The position numbers were made by a program, and so were the translations under genes. Under the pieces are notes generated by a model. The model saw nothing but the letters and a program-made list of their open reading frames with translations. It searched no databases and was not told the origin of the DNA. DNA of 64,000 bases. It comes from Oscillospiraceae bacterium (lineage in GTDB: Bacteria; Bacillota; Clostridia; WRLR01). The stretch covers positions 1 through 64,000 of the forward strand of contig WRLR01000005.1 in assembly GCA_009777515.1 (NCBI GenBank). The letters run 5' to 3'. Shown one piece after another: positions 27,195-36,422 of the stretch (the stretch's first letter is position 1; each line of letters opens with the position of its first letter).

Positions 27195-28292
27195 ATGGCT
27201 GCACCTTTATTAATTATTACATCTGCATCTACTTCTGCATCTGCACCTGCACCTGCATCTGCATCTGCATATAAACGATGGCAAATGGTATCGGTATATT
27301 CCTTTGCACATTTTATAGTGGATTTCGCCTGCGCTTTTTTGATGTTCCGTTATATCGCGGGGACGCCGGACGCGTACCTATGCGTGTTGCTATATAATTT
27401 TTGCGCCTTTGCCATGCAGATGCCGATAGGCATTATCGCAGATAAATTGAACCGAAATAACCTCTTAGCCACTATCGGCTGCTTTTTGGTCGGGCTGGCC
27501 CATGCGCTTGTTTCCATCCCTGTTACAGCAGTAATCTTTGCCGGGATCGGCAACGCCCTGTTCCACATAGGCGGCGGCGTCGATGTGCTGAACATCAGCG
27601 AGAAGAAGCTCGGCCCACTTGGCGTGTTTGTCTCGCCCGGTGCGTTCGGCATATATTATGGAACCATGCTGGGCAGGGGGAGCGCTCTTTCTGCCAATGC
27701 TGTTCCGCTTGTGATTATCGTGGCAATGTGTGCGATTTATACTGTATATAAATCGCAAAAAGGGGCGTATCCCAAAAACGCCGCGTTTTCATTGGAAGGG
27801 GCTGGCGCCCCGGACATGCTCATCTCAGCCGTCTGCCTGTTCCTTGTGGTTTGCCTGCGATCTTTTTTAGGGCTGGCGCTGGACTTTTCGTGGAAAAGCG
27901 CCGGGCATTGGGGAACGGCCCTGATATGCGCGGTGGTTTTTGGCAAAACCATCGGCGGCTTTATCGCAGACAGGTTCGGTGCTTTTAAAACGGCGCTCAT
28001 TTCCCTGGCCATTGCAACCATATTGTTCCTCATGCCGCACATCCCGGCTGCAAGCGTCGCCGCAGTGCTGATGTTTAACATGACCATGCCGATCACGCTT
28101 TGGGTAATGGCGAAAATTATGCCCGGGGCAAAAGGATTTGCCTTTGGCCTATTGACGTTCGGGCTGTTCCTCGGCTTCCTGCCCGTGTACCTCGGAGTAG
28201 ACGTTTCGCAATTTATATCATGGATATTCGCTTTGATTTCCGCTGCGTCCCTTGCGATTCTCCTGACGGGCCTGCGGAGGGCAAGGCTTTGA
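27195..28292 (+). CDS. MFS-like membrane transporter with N-terminal Ser/Ala hexanucleotide repeat
   Basis: Multiple TM segments; FGKTIGGFIADRFGAFKTALISLAIA; N-term SASTSASAPAPASASA encoded by gcatct/gcacct repeats. Confidence 0.75.
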   Translation: MAAPLLIITSASTSASAPAPASASAYKRWQMVSVYSFAHFIVDFACAFLMFRYIAGTPDAYLCVLLYNFCAFAMQMPIGIIADKLNRNNLLATIGCFLVGLAHALVSIPVTAVIFAGIGNALFHIGGGVDVLNISEKKLGPLGVFVSPGAFGIYYGTMLGRGSALSANAVPLVIIVAMCAIYTVYKSQKGAYPKNAAFSLEGAGAPDMLISAVCLFLVVCLRSFLGLALDFSWKSAGHWGTALICAVVFGKTIGGFIADRFGAFKTALISLAIATILFLMPHIPAASVAAVLMFNMTMPITLWVMAKIMPGAKGFAFGLLTFGLFLGFLPVYLGVDVSQFISWIFALISAASLAILLTGLRRARL

Positions 28293-28294
28293 AT

Positions 28295-28657
28295 ATGGCG
28301 CTTATTTGGTCTTTAGCGATATCGTTGGTGCTGACGATTGCCCTTGAAACAGGGTTTTATATTATAACAAACAAGCTCAAGCAGTTAGCGAACGCGCACG
28401 AAAAAAAAGACTTACTGCTGGTTGTGCTTGTAAACGTGCTCACGAACCCCGCTGTGGTGCTGCTGTATTGGCTAGCGGTATCATATACGGATTGGAATAC
28501 TGTTATTGTTTTGGCGCCGCTGGAGCTGTCAGCTATATTCATAGAGGGATTCTATTATAAAAAATATGGCAGCGGTTTTCGGCGCCCATATATGTTTTCA
28601 GCCGCCGCGAACACGTTTTCGTTCGGGACAGGTGTTTTGATCCAAATGTTTATTTGA
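28295..28657 (+). CDS. small membrane protein, unknown function
   Basis: MALIWSLAISLVLTIALETGFYIITNKL..., about 3 TM; ATG just behind the upstream TGA. Confidence 0.7.
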   Translation: MALIWSLAISLVLTIALETGFYIITNKLKQLANAHEKKDLLLVVLVNVLTNPAVVLLYWLAVSYTDWNTVIVLAPLELSAIFIEGFYYKKYGSGFRRPYMFSAAANTFSFGTGVLIQMFI

Positions 28658-28668
28658 GGGGGTATTTT

Positions 28669-29457
28669 ATGCTTAAGCGATGCATTGCGATTATCATTGC
28701 ATGTGTGGCGCTGTTGCCCGCGCTGGCCGCGCACGCCGACCTTGTCGCGGAGCCCGCAAATAGTTTTTTTGACCGATATGGGAATGACTGCGTGTACTTG
28801 GGGCGGAGTTTTCAAGTAAATAGCGCGGACGGTTTCGTGCAGATAAAAGATGAACCTGGGTCCAATAGAGGCGGCCCCGAAATGAGTAACGGCGAGATTG
28901 TATATTTAAACTATTCATGCCTTTATAAAGGGGAATATTGGGGACAGGCGCGCACTAAAAACGGGTGGGTCAAAATCGATGGCCAGCTATTAGTACTGTA
29001 CGATTATGTCGCCTTTGAGGAAGAGCACATAGCGGATATTTACGATTATAATGGCGACTACGGCGAGATAGTAAATTCCAAAGCGGCGGTGGCATGGCCA
29101 TGGCCGGGCGCGGACGAGCCGTTGTGGACTTTCGAGGATTTGGATACGGAAAATTTACGTGTCGCCCATGCTTATAAAGATGCGCAAGGGCGCGAATGGG
29201 GATTCGTCCCCTATCTGTACGGCAGCCCGAATATATGGTTTTGCCTGAGCGATCCGTTAAACAAAGACATCCCCGCCTTCAACCCTGCGCCGGCGCCTAT
29301 GGCATGGGTCCCGGATACCGCGCATAACGCTATCGAAAATTCTGTTCCCCCCACGCTCATGTTAATAATCATTTTGGTGGCGGCGCTGGTGATTGGTACA
29401 TTAATTATATTGAAAGTGTTCTGGAAACCGGTAAAATCTAAAGCGGAGGTAAATTGA
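28669..29457 (+). CDS. secreted SH3-like protein with C-terminal TM anchor
   Basis: Signal peptide; DGFVQIKDEPGSNRGGPEMSNGE (SH3-like); C-term LMLIIILVAALVIGTLIILKVFWKPVKSK. ATG 28669 behind GAGGGGG. Confidence 0.75.
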   Translation: MLKRCIAIIIACVALLPALAAHADLVAEPANSFFDRYGNDCVYLGRSFQVNSADGFVQIKDEPGSNRGGPEMSNGEIVYLNYSCLYKGEYWGQARTKNGWVKIDGQLLVLYDYVAFEEEHIADIYDYNGDYGEIVNSKAAVAWPWPGADEPLWTFEDLDTENLRVAHAYKDAQGREWGFVPYLYGSPNIWFCLSDPLNKDIPAFNPAPAPMAWVPDTAHNAIENSVPPTLMLIIILVAALVIGTLIILKVFWKPVKSKAEVN

Positions 29458-30902
29458 TGATAAAGCGCTTAACATTAATGCTTTTGGTGTTTTCCATGCT
29501 GATATCTCCAATGGCCCCAATGGCCGTATATGCCGACGCCATCATGGGCAATGAATTCAGAAGTAAAATTAGAGACAAATTGCAACCTTTAGACAGAAAC
29601 AGATTTTACGTAAACGGGCCGGATGGCTACGTTACAATAAGAGAGGAACCACGATCGGGCAGCAAGCCGGTCATGAATTATAGAGGCGACAGCGAAGTAA
29701 CATACCCAAACGGCACGCAAGTCCTTATGGATCAAACATATGTCCAAAATGGCGAATACTGGGGCATTATGGAAGAGGGCCACCATGTTATCTATCCCGG
29801 CTGGATTCCGATGGATCATCTTCTGCTGGTATATGTCCGCGAAGATTTTAATGCTGATTTTCAGGATAAGTTCTATAAATATGCCGGCAATTTAACCGCC
29901 GTCCAAGCGGCAAACCGGCTTGTGCTATGGCAATGGCCAGGCGCGGACAGGGAAAAAAGGGTAATAAATGCAAGCGATTTCACCCTTACAAATGCGCAAA
30001 TCCTCTATGCATACAAAGACAATAGAGGACGCGAATGGGGATATGTAAATATTAATATAAGGCTAGATTGGGACAGATCCAACAGGCATGAATGGATTTG
30101 CCTCAGCGATCCCGAAAACAGCCAGATTCCTACTTTTCATCCCGCGCCGGAGCCAATAAAGTGGTCATCTGACGGTATTTATAAATGGACGCATGTGGAT
30201 GCCCCCGATAATGCTGTCGGGCAGATCGAGCGGTATTCGCTGGCGCATATCATTAAAGTAAATTCATACGGCGGGATCATAACGTTTTCAGATGTGCCGA
30301 GAAACGCTTGGTTCGGCAACGCGGTAGCGTCTGCCTATGAATACGATATTATCAAAGGCAAGGGAGCCGGAATTTTTGATCCCGACGGTATTTTGACATG
30401 GGGGGAGGCGCTAACCATTGCGTCTCGGATACATGCAAACTATAAATATGGAAAAAATGAGGGCGACGATCTTTTGGCTTTATACGATCAAACATATAAC
30501 TATAGTGTCTACGGCTTTAGATTTTTGTACCAGGGCGCCGTTAAATACTGTCTGTCGGAGGGGCTCATTGATATCGACGTAGGCGATATTTATATGGGGG
30601 ATCCCTATTATGATTTTGAGACCCCTATAACCAGGGCCGAAATGGTTTACGCATGGGCGAAAATCCTTCAGCCGCAAGACATGCCTAAGCAAAACACGGT
30701 AATCACATTGCCGGACGTGGGCGCCAATGCGGATTTTTATGAAGAAATAATTTCATTTTATGAAGCCGGCATTATAGGCGGCGTCGATGCGCAAGGGACA
30801 TTTAACCCAAACAACAACATAACCCGGGCGGAAGCGGCGACCATTTTTATGAATTTAATAGACGCAAGCACCAGGCACAGCGGCAAGATATACAGAAAAT
30901 AA
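29457..30902 (+). CDS. secreted SH3-like protein with S-layer homology (SLH) domains
   Basis: Signal peptide; DGYVTIREEPRSGSKPVMNY; ITFSDVPRNAWFGNAVASAYEYDIIKGKGAGIFDPDGILTWGEALTIASRI and ...FNPNNNITRAEAATIFMNLI. Confidence 0.85.
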   Translation: MIKRLTLMLLVFSMLISPMAPMAVYADAIMGNEFRSKIRDKLQPLDRNRFYVNGPDGYVTIREEPRSGSKPVMNYRGDSEVTYPNGTQVLMDQTYVQNGEYWGIMEEGHHVIYPGWIPMDHLLLVYVREDFNADFQDKFYKYAGNLTAVQAANRLVLWQWPGADREKRVINASDFTLTNAQILYAYKDNRGREWGYVNINIRLDWDRSNRHEWICLSDPENSQIPTFHPAPEPIKWSSDGIYKWTHVDAPDNAVGQIERYSLAHIIKVNSYGGIITFSDVPRNAWFGNAVASAYEYDIIKGKGAGIFDPDGILTWGEALTIASRIHANYKYGKNEGDDLLALYDQTYNYSVYGFRFLYQGAVKYCLSEGLIDIDVGDIYMGDPYYDFETPITRAEMVYAWAKILQPQDMPKQNTVITLPDVGANADFYEEIISFYEAGIIGGVDAQGTFNPNNNITRAEAATIFMNLIDASTRHSGKIYRK

Positions 30903-31057
30903 TAAGGAATATTGGGGATAGGATATTTCGTGAATATTTTGGATATTACGTGACAACAGATTAATTAACATTCTTAAGGTGACAACACTAACCGGCCGAA
31001 ATTTTTAGAAAACTTGACAGCTTGATAGCCTGACAGCTAGATAGCCTGATGCATTTG

Positions 31058-31093
31058 AGGGGCGATTTTTGTACTACCTATTAAATCGCCCCT
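31058..31093. terminator. hairpin between convergent genes
   Basis: aggggcgattt (31058-31068) / aaatcgcccct (31083-31093). Confidence 0.7.
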
Positions 31094-31191
31094 GCACGTT
31101 ATATTGTACGTTATAATCTGTTTATATTCATTCAATCAATGCATATAAAATTAATATTATCTATTAATAAGGCACCCTTATCCGATTTATT

Positions 31192-32379
31192 TTAAATACA
31201 CATTTTATAAATATTCAAAACATCTTGCCAATACAATTCTTTCATGCCATTTTTGGATACCGGTTTTTCACTACCGCTGTCATAAACGGTTATCTGTTTT
31301 GCGATAGTTTCAAAATCGTCGGTTTTTACGCTTGTATCGCTCCACTTGGCAGGCGCCCCAATCTGCCGGAAAAAGGCTCGCAGTCGGTTGATCCCATCCA
31401 TAATCAACGTGTCAGCCTCCCGGTAACTACTTTCCACACCCATGACATTAACCGCAAATTGTGTAAACATACCTATATTTTCTTTGTATACATATTCCAT
31501 CCAGGCCGGCGTAATAACAGCCAGCGCCTCGCCATGGGCGACCCCGTATGTCGAACTCAATTTATTGCACATTGGATGGCACGCCCAAGCCTGCACTCTG
31601 CCAATACCTAACAAATTATTATGCGCAAAAGAACCACCAAGCCCAACCTGGCACCAAGCGTCATAATTTTTCGGATCATTAATGATAATCAGCGCGTTAC
31701 TCATTATAGTCTTGAGTATTGATTCAGCCATGCCGTCAATCAAATCAGTATGAATTGACACCGTGAAATAACGTTCGAGTATATGACTCATAATATCCGC
31801 CACGCCAAAAGCTATCTGGTTTTTAGGCAGTGTAAAAAACAACTCGGGATTCATAATGCAAAAAATTGGCCTGATTAACTCGTTGCCATAGCCTTGCTTA
31901 TGCTTTTTTTCATAATTTGTTATAACGCTTGAATTACTTGATTCGCTGCCTGCGGCGGGTATCGTGATAATATTGCCGACTGGCAATGTCTTTTCCACTT
32001 TTGCGCCTTTTGTATAGACGTCCCAAATATCACCATCGAAATAATAGCCAAGGCCTATTGCCTTTGCGGAGTCAATCGTGCTGCCTCCTCCGACGGCAAG
32101 AATAAAATCCGTTTTTTCTTTTTTAGCCAGCTCAATACCCTTATACACTAATTTGAGATCTGGCTGTGGAACAACGCCGCCCAGCTCTACAAAATCTAGT
32201 CCGCTTTCACGTAGCGAAGCAACCACATCATCATACAAGCCGCTTTTTTTAATGCTGCCACCGCCATAATGTAAAAGCACTTTTGATCCGCCATAAGATT
32301 TAATCAGTTTACCAACTTCATTTTGCGCTCCTTTTCCAAATACAGTCCTGGTCGGAATATCAAATGCGAAATTTTCCAA
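31192..32379 (-). CDS. iron-containing alcohol dehydrogenase (butanol dehydrogenase-like)
   Basis: NFAFDIPTRTVFGKGAQNEVGKLIKSYGGSKVLLHYGGGSIKKSGLYDDV...AVGGGSTIDSAKAIGLG...HPMCNKLSSTYGVAHGEALAV. Confidence 0.95.
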   Translation of the reverse strand: MENFAFDIPTRTVFGKGAQNEVGKLIKSYGGSKVLLHYGGGSIKKSGLYDDVVASLRESGLDFVELGGVVPQPDLKLVYKGIELAKKEKTDFILAVGGGSTIDSAKAIGLGYYFDGDIWDVYTKGAKVEKTLPVGNIITIPAAGSESSNSSVITNYEKKHKQGYGNELIRPIFCIMNPELFFTLPKNQIAFGVADIMSHILERYFTVSIHTDLIDGMAESILKTIMSNALIIINDPKNYDAWCQVGLGGSFAHNNLLGIGRVQAWACHPMCNKLSSTYGVAHGEALAVITPAWMEYVYKENIGMFTQFAVNVMGVESSYREADTLIMDGINRLRAFFRQIGAPAKWSDTSVKTDDFETIAKQITVYDSGSEKPVSKNGMKELYWQDVLNIYKMCI

Positions 32380-32641
32380 AACAACCCCTCCTAACAGATA
32401 AAAATTTATGATACGCGTATTTATTTTACCTTATTTTATATTATATCCATCAACATATACAATTGTTTCATCTGGGATCAAACCTATTGATATAAATCAC
32501 GAAAAACAGCATATGCTTACTGGAGCCGCCCAATAGCCAATATGGAATTTCAACATATAACAAGAATTTCAACAGTTGATGTTGCTAGATTATTATTTTA
32601 TCATGTCAGCAAAAGTAACATAGTCATTATTATCAAATTCA

Positions 32642-33604
32642 ATGTCAAATACAGCGGAGAATATGTCTATGATTGGCAGAACGTCTCGATTTAATCAATA
32701 TAAGAAAAGACTATTCAAGCTTATTCCATTATATGTAATGCTTATAGTCCCTGTAGCATATGTTCTTATCTTTTGTTATTATCCGATGTACGGCGCACAG
32801 ATAGCCTTCCGCGACTACAAAACGAATTTAGGAATTACAGGGAGTCCCTGGGTCGGGATGAAAAACTTTATTACTTTTTTTACTTCACGCAATTTTCTCA
32901 GAATTTTGTCGAACACGTTGACGCTTTCCATATATTACTTAATAGCCAATACGCTGGTCGTTGTCATACTATCATTACTGATACATTCGCTCGATGGCAG
33001 CAGGTTCTATAAAAAGATGGTACAAACAGTTATCTATCTGCCACATTTTATTTCCATGGTTGTTATTGTCGGCATTGTTTTACGTATGTTAAATCCGCAT
33101 TTAGGCATATTATCCAGGGCAATACAAGCATTTGGAGGCACCGATCGTGATCTAATGGGTGTCTCCCCGGCTTTCCCCCATATATATGTGTGGTCAGGCA
33201 TCTGGCAGAGTGCAGGCTGGGGGACAATCATATATCTTGCCGCCCTTGCAAGCGCGGGAACCGAACTACACGAAGCAGCGATGATTGATGGCGCTTCCCG
33301 TTTTCGGCGTCTGCTACATATAGATATACCGACCATTATGCCAACTATTGTGATCATTCTAATAATGAATATGGGAACGATAATTGATATCGGATATGAA
33401 AAAATATTATTAATGCAAAACTCTTTAAATTTATCAGCATCTGAAGTAATTTCGACCTATGTCTATAAAATGGGTATCGCAAATAATATCCCCGACTACT
33501 CTTTAAGCACTGCCGTAGGCCTTTTTAATTCCGTCGTCAGTCTTTTTTTAGTTGTCACCGTCAATCAAATAGCGAAAAAAGTATCCGAGACGTCGTTGTG
33601 GTGA
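32642..33604 (+). CDS. LplB-type sugar ABC transporter permease
   Basis: FCYYPMYGAQIAFRDYKTNLGITGSPWVGMKNF...EAAMIDGASRFRRLLHIDIPTIMPTI (EAA loop). Confidence 0.92.
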   Translation: MSNTAENMSMIGRTSRFNQYKKRLFKLIPLYVMLIVPVAYVLIFCYYPMYGAQIAFRDYKTNLGITGSPWVGMKNFITFFTSRNFLRILSNTLTLSIYYLIANTLVVVILSLLIHSLDGSRFYKKMVQTVIYLPHFISMVVIVGIVLRMLNPHLGILSRAIQAFGGTDRDLMGVSPAFPHIYVWSGIWQSAGWGTIIYLAALASAGTELHEAAMIDGASRFRRLLHIDIPTIMPTIVIILIMNMGTIIDIGYEKILLMQNSLNLSASEVISTYVYKMGIANNIPDYSLSTAVGLFNSVVSLFLVVTVNQIAKKVSETSLW

Positions 33605-33622
33605 GGAGGGAGCCGTAGTCAT

Positions 33623-34513
33623 ATGAAAGGTGTAAAGCTCAGCACAGGTGATAGGTTATTCTATTTGATAGTCAGACTCTTGCTTAGCGTCTTCTTTCTT
33701 ATCACATTATATATATTGATTTATTTAATATCCATATCCGTCTCATCTCCGGTCGCGGTGGCAGAAGGAAGGGTTGTATTATTTCCCGTTGGTTTCAGTC
33801 TTGAAGGTTATCAAATGGTATTTCGCAATAAAAGTATATTGTCAGGGTTATACAATTCTGTAATATACACGTTCTTTGGGACAATCATGAATCTGGCGCT
33901 CACATTAGTAACGGCATATGCGCTCTCAAGAAGAGAGTTAATTGGACGTAGTATTATAAGTTTTTTTCTGGTTTTTACGATGTGGTTTAACGGAGGGTTA
34001 ATTCCCTTATTTTTACTCATCCGCAATCTTGGGCTGCTCAATACAAGATGGGCCGTGTGGTTGCCGGTCAGTATGAGTATATATAACGTGATCATCACAA
34101 GAACTTATATACAATCAAATATTCCGGATGAGATATTTGAAGCTGCCAGCATCGACGGTTGCGGTTATTATCGTTTTTTTATTCAGATTGTGATCCCACT
34201 GTCCGGCGCCATTATCGCAGTTATGGCGCTTTTCTACGGTATAGTTCACTGGAATGCATATTTTCGCCCGCTCATTTATCTCAACAACGAAAAACTTTAT
34301 CCTCTACAGATGATTATGCGTAGAATTTTGATAGCAAATGAAATCGGCGCCGACGATCTGCTTGCAGACGAAAATACACAGGCGAATTTCGGTAGAGTGG
34401 AACTCTTAAAATACGCATTGATCGTCGTCGCTTGCATTCCATTATGGAGTATATATCCATTTATTCAAAAATATTTTGTCAAAGGCGTCATGATCGGATC
34501 AATCAAAGGTTAG
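33623..34513 (+). CDS. carbohydrate ABC transporter permease (LplC/YtcP-type)
   Basis: FEAASIDGCGYYRFFIQIVIPLSGAIIAVMALFYGIVHWNAYFRPLIYL...YPFIQKYFVKGVMIGSIKG. Confidence 0.92.
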   Translation: MKGVKLSTGDRLFYLIVRLLLSVFFLITLYILIYLISISVSSPVAVAEGRVVLFPVGFSLEGYQMVFRNKSILSGLYNSVIYTFFGTIMNLALTLVTAYALSRRELIGRSIISFFLVFTMWFNGGLIPLFLLIRNLGLLNTRWAVWLPVSMSIYNVIITRTYIQSNIPDEIFEAASIDGCGYYRFFIQIVIPLSGAIIAVMALFYGIVHWNAYFRPLIYLNNEKLYPLQMIMRRILIANEIGADDLLADENTQANFGRVELLKYALIVVACIPLWSIYPFIQKYFVKGVMIGSIKG

Positions 34514-34565
34514 CGAAATATAACATAATATACAGTACTCATAAAATAGGAGGAGGATCATTTTT

Positions 34566-36332
34566 ATGAAAACGATATTTCGTATTATCGAACTTTCACT
34601 GGCGCTTATAATCGTTTTTTCTGCCTGTGCTTGCGGCCAAGCCACGACTCAAGGTTCGCAAACAACCACCCCGGCTGCGACAGCATCAGAGACTACAACC
34701 ACGGCCGCGCAGATATCGGCAACTGCAGCGGGAAATCAATCTAACACACAAGCAGTTGTAACTTCAAATCAAGCGGATACCGGGCTTGAACTAACCGAAG
34801 ACGGCGTGACTGCAAGGGGTGTGTTCCCGGTTGTAACCGAACCGTATACTATGACCATAGCCATGCCGATTTACCCGAATGTCGAGGATATCGACACAAA
34901 CTATACTACCTTAGTTATGGAGGAACTCACCGGCATCAATCTTGAATTCATCCAAATGCCTTCTACTCCCGCTGATCTTGCAACAAAAGTCAATTTAATG
35001 TTTGCATCAAACGATCTGCCGGATTGTTTTGTAATGGAGTATCCCGGTTTCGAAATGCCGGCGGCTACATTGTGGGAAGCCGCGCTTGCAAAACAAATAG
35101 TGCCTCTCGATAAGTACATAGAAAAATACGGTGAAGGATTTGACAGCGCCATTGAATATCTTGGCCCGGAAAAAGCGGCATATGTCAACTCTATTCTGAC
35201 TTTCCCTGATGGGCACAAATACACCTACGCTTATATGAACAACGTTGACATCGATATTTATTGTTTGATGACATGGGTCTATATACCTTGGCTGGAAGAA
35301 GCTGGCTTGGAAACGCCTAAGACGCTAGACGATTTCTATAATATGGCGCTGGTTTTTAAAAACCGTGGGCCGAATATCACGCCGATAAGCGCGGCAAAAG
35401 AACAGGCAAATAGATTTATCGCGTATATCGGCAATTGTTTTCAATACACGGATTTTACATGGCGGCTTAAAGTGGAAAATGGCGTAGTGGAATTTATCGC
35501 AAACAATGACGAATATCGCCAGACCTTGGAGTTTATAAATAAACTGTATGTCGAAAAACTCCTCGATCCGTTGATTTTCACACAATCAACGGCTGAATTC
35601 AAGGCAAGGCTCGCGCAAAACGAACTGACAGTTGGGATCATTAATCACCAATCGCCTTCCGCTTACATGGATACAACGACCGAACCTATGTTAGATTTTC
35701 ATATCATAGATGCGCTAGAAGGCCCGACCGGTTTGAAATTAACCATGGACAGAGGCATGCAGGTAAACCACACATTTTGGGTTACCAGTAAATGTGAAAT
35801 ACCTGCCGCCGCAGTGAGGTTTGCGGATTATTTCATCACTGAAGAAGGACGATTCGTCGGTAGCGGTGTTCAAGGAGTCGACTGGGATTGGGGCGATCCG
35901 GGCGCAACCGATATTTTAGGCAATCAAGCATATTATAAAGTCTACAACGTATACGGAGCATTGCCTAGCCAAAATATGGGTTGGTGGATAGGCCCTACAA
36001 AAATTATGGACTGGCGTTACTCCGCTAGGCAGAACGATGATAAAAATCCACGAGACTACGAAAGCAAAAAATCAATTGGAGCGGATATGCTTAAAAAGAG
36101 TGCTCCAAAAGAATATGTACCAAATGCCGTGAAATTTGAAAATGAAGATGATCAAAAAATTGTCACACAACTTCGGGCAGATATAACGAATTATGTCGAA
36201 GAGATGTCCGCGTTATTCATACTAGGGGATTTACCTTTTAGCGAGTGGGATCGCTATGTTGATGAGGTCAATTCCCTTGGCGTTGAAGAATATGTGAGAT
36301 TAATGCAAATATCCTATAATATGTTACAATAA
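34566..36332 (+). CDS. extracellular solute-binding lipoprotein (LplA-like)
   Basis: Lipobox FSACACG; TMAIPY-like opening TMTIAMPIYPN; ASNDLPDCFVM; typical LplA-like C-term. Confidence 0.9.
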   Translation: MKTIFRIIELSLALIIVFSACACGQATTQGSQTTTPAATASETTTTAAQISATAAGNQSNTQAVVTSNQADTGLELTEDGVTARGVFPVVTEPYTMTIAMPIYPNVEDIDTNYTTLVMEELTGINLEFIQMPSTPADLATKVNLMFASNDLPDCFVMEYPGFEMPAATLWEAALAKQIVPLDKYIEKYGEGFDSAIEYLGPEKAAYVNSILTFPDGHKYTYAYMNNVDIDIYCLMTWVYIPWLEEAGLETPKTLDDFYNMALVFKNRGPNITPISAAKEQANRFIAYIGNCFQYTDFTWRLKVENGVVEFIANNDEYRQTLEFINKLYVEKLLDPLIFTQSTAEFKARLAQNELTVGIINHQSPSAYMDTTTEPMLDFHIIDALEGPTGLKLTMDRGMQVNHTFWVTSKCEIPAAAVRFADYFITEEGRFVGSGVQGVDWDWGDPGATDILGNQAYYKVYNVYGALPSQNMGWWIGPTKIMDWRYSARQNDDKNPRDYESKKSIGADMLKKSAPKEYVPNAVKFENEDDQKIVTQLRADITNYVEEMSALFILGDLPFSEWDRYVDEVNSLGVEEYVRLMQISYNMLQ

Positions 36333-36366
36333 AATCGATTCCGACAAGTCTTAAAACGGTACGATA

Positions 36367-36403
36367 AACACAACTCAGGGCTAGTGCGGCTCTGAGTTGT
36401 GTT
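36367..36403. terminator. 12-bp perfect hairpin between solute-binding gene and regulator gene
   Basis: aacacaactcag (36367-36378) / ctgagttgtgtt (36392-36403). Confidence 0.75.
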
Positions 36404-36422
36404 AATTAAACGGAGCTCAAAC

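Noticed and set aside
36399-36422. Upstream GTG start for the AraC-type gene
   Set aside because: Lies in the hairpin stem and lacks an RBS; GTG 36423 has GGAG at good spacing.
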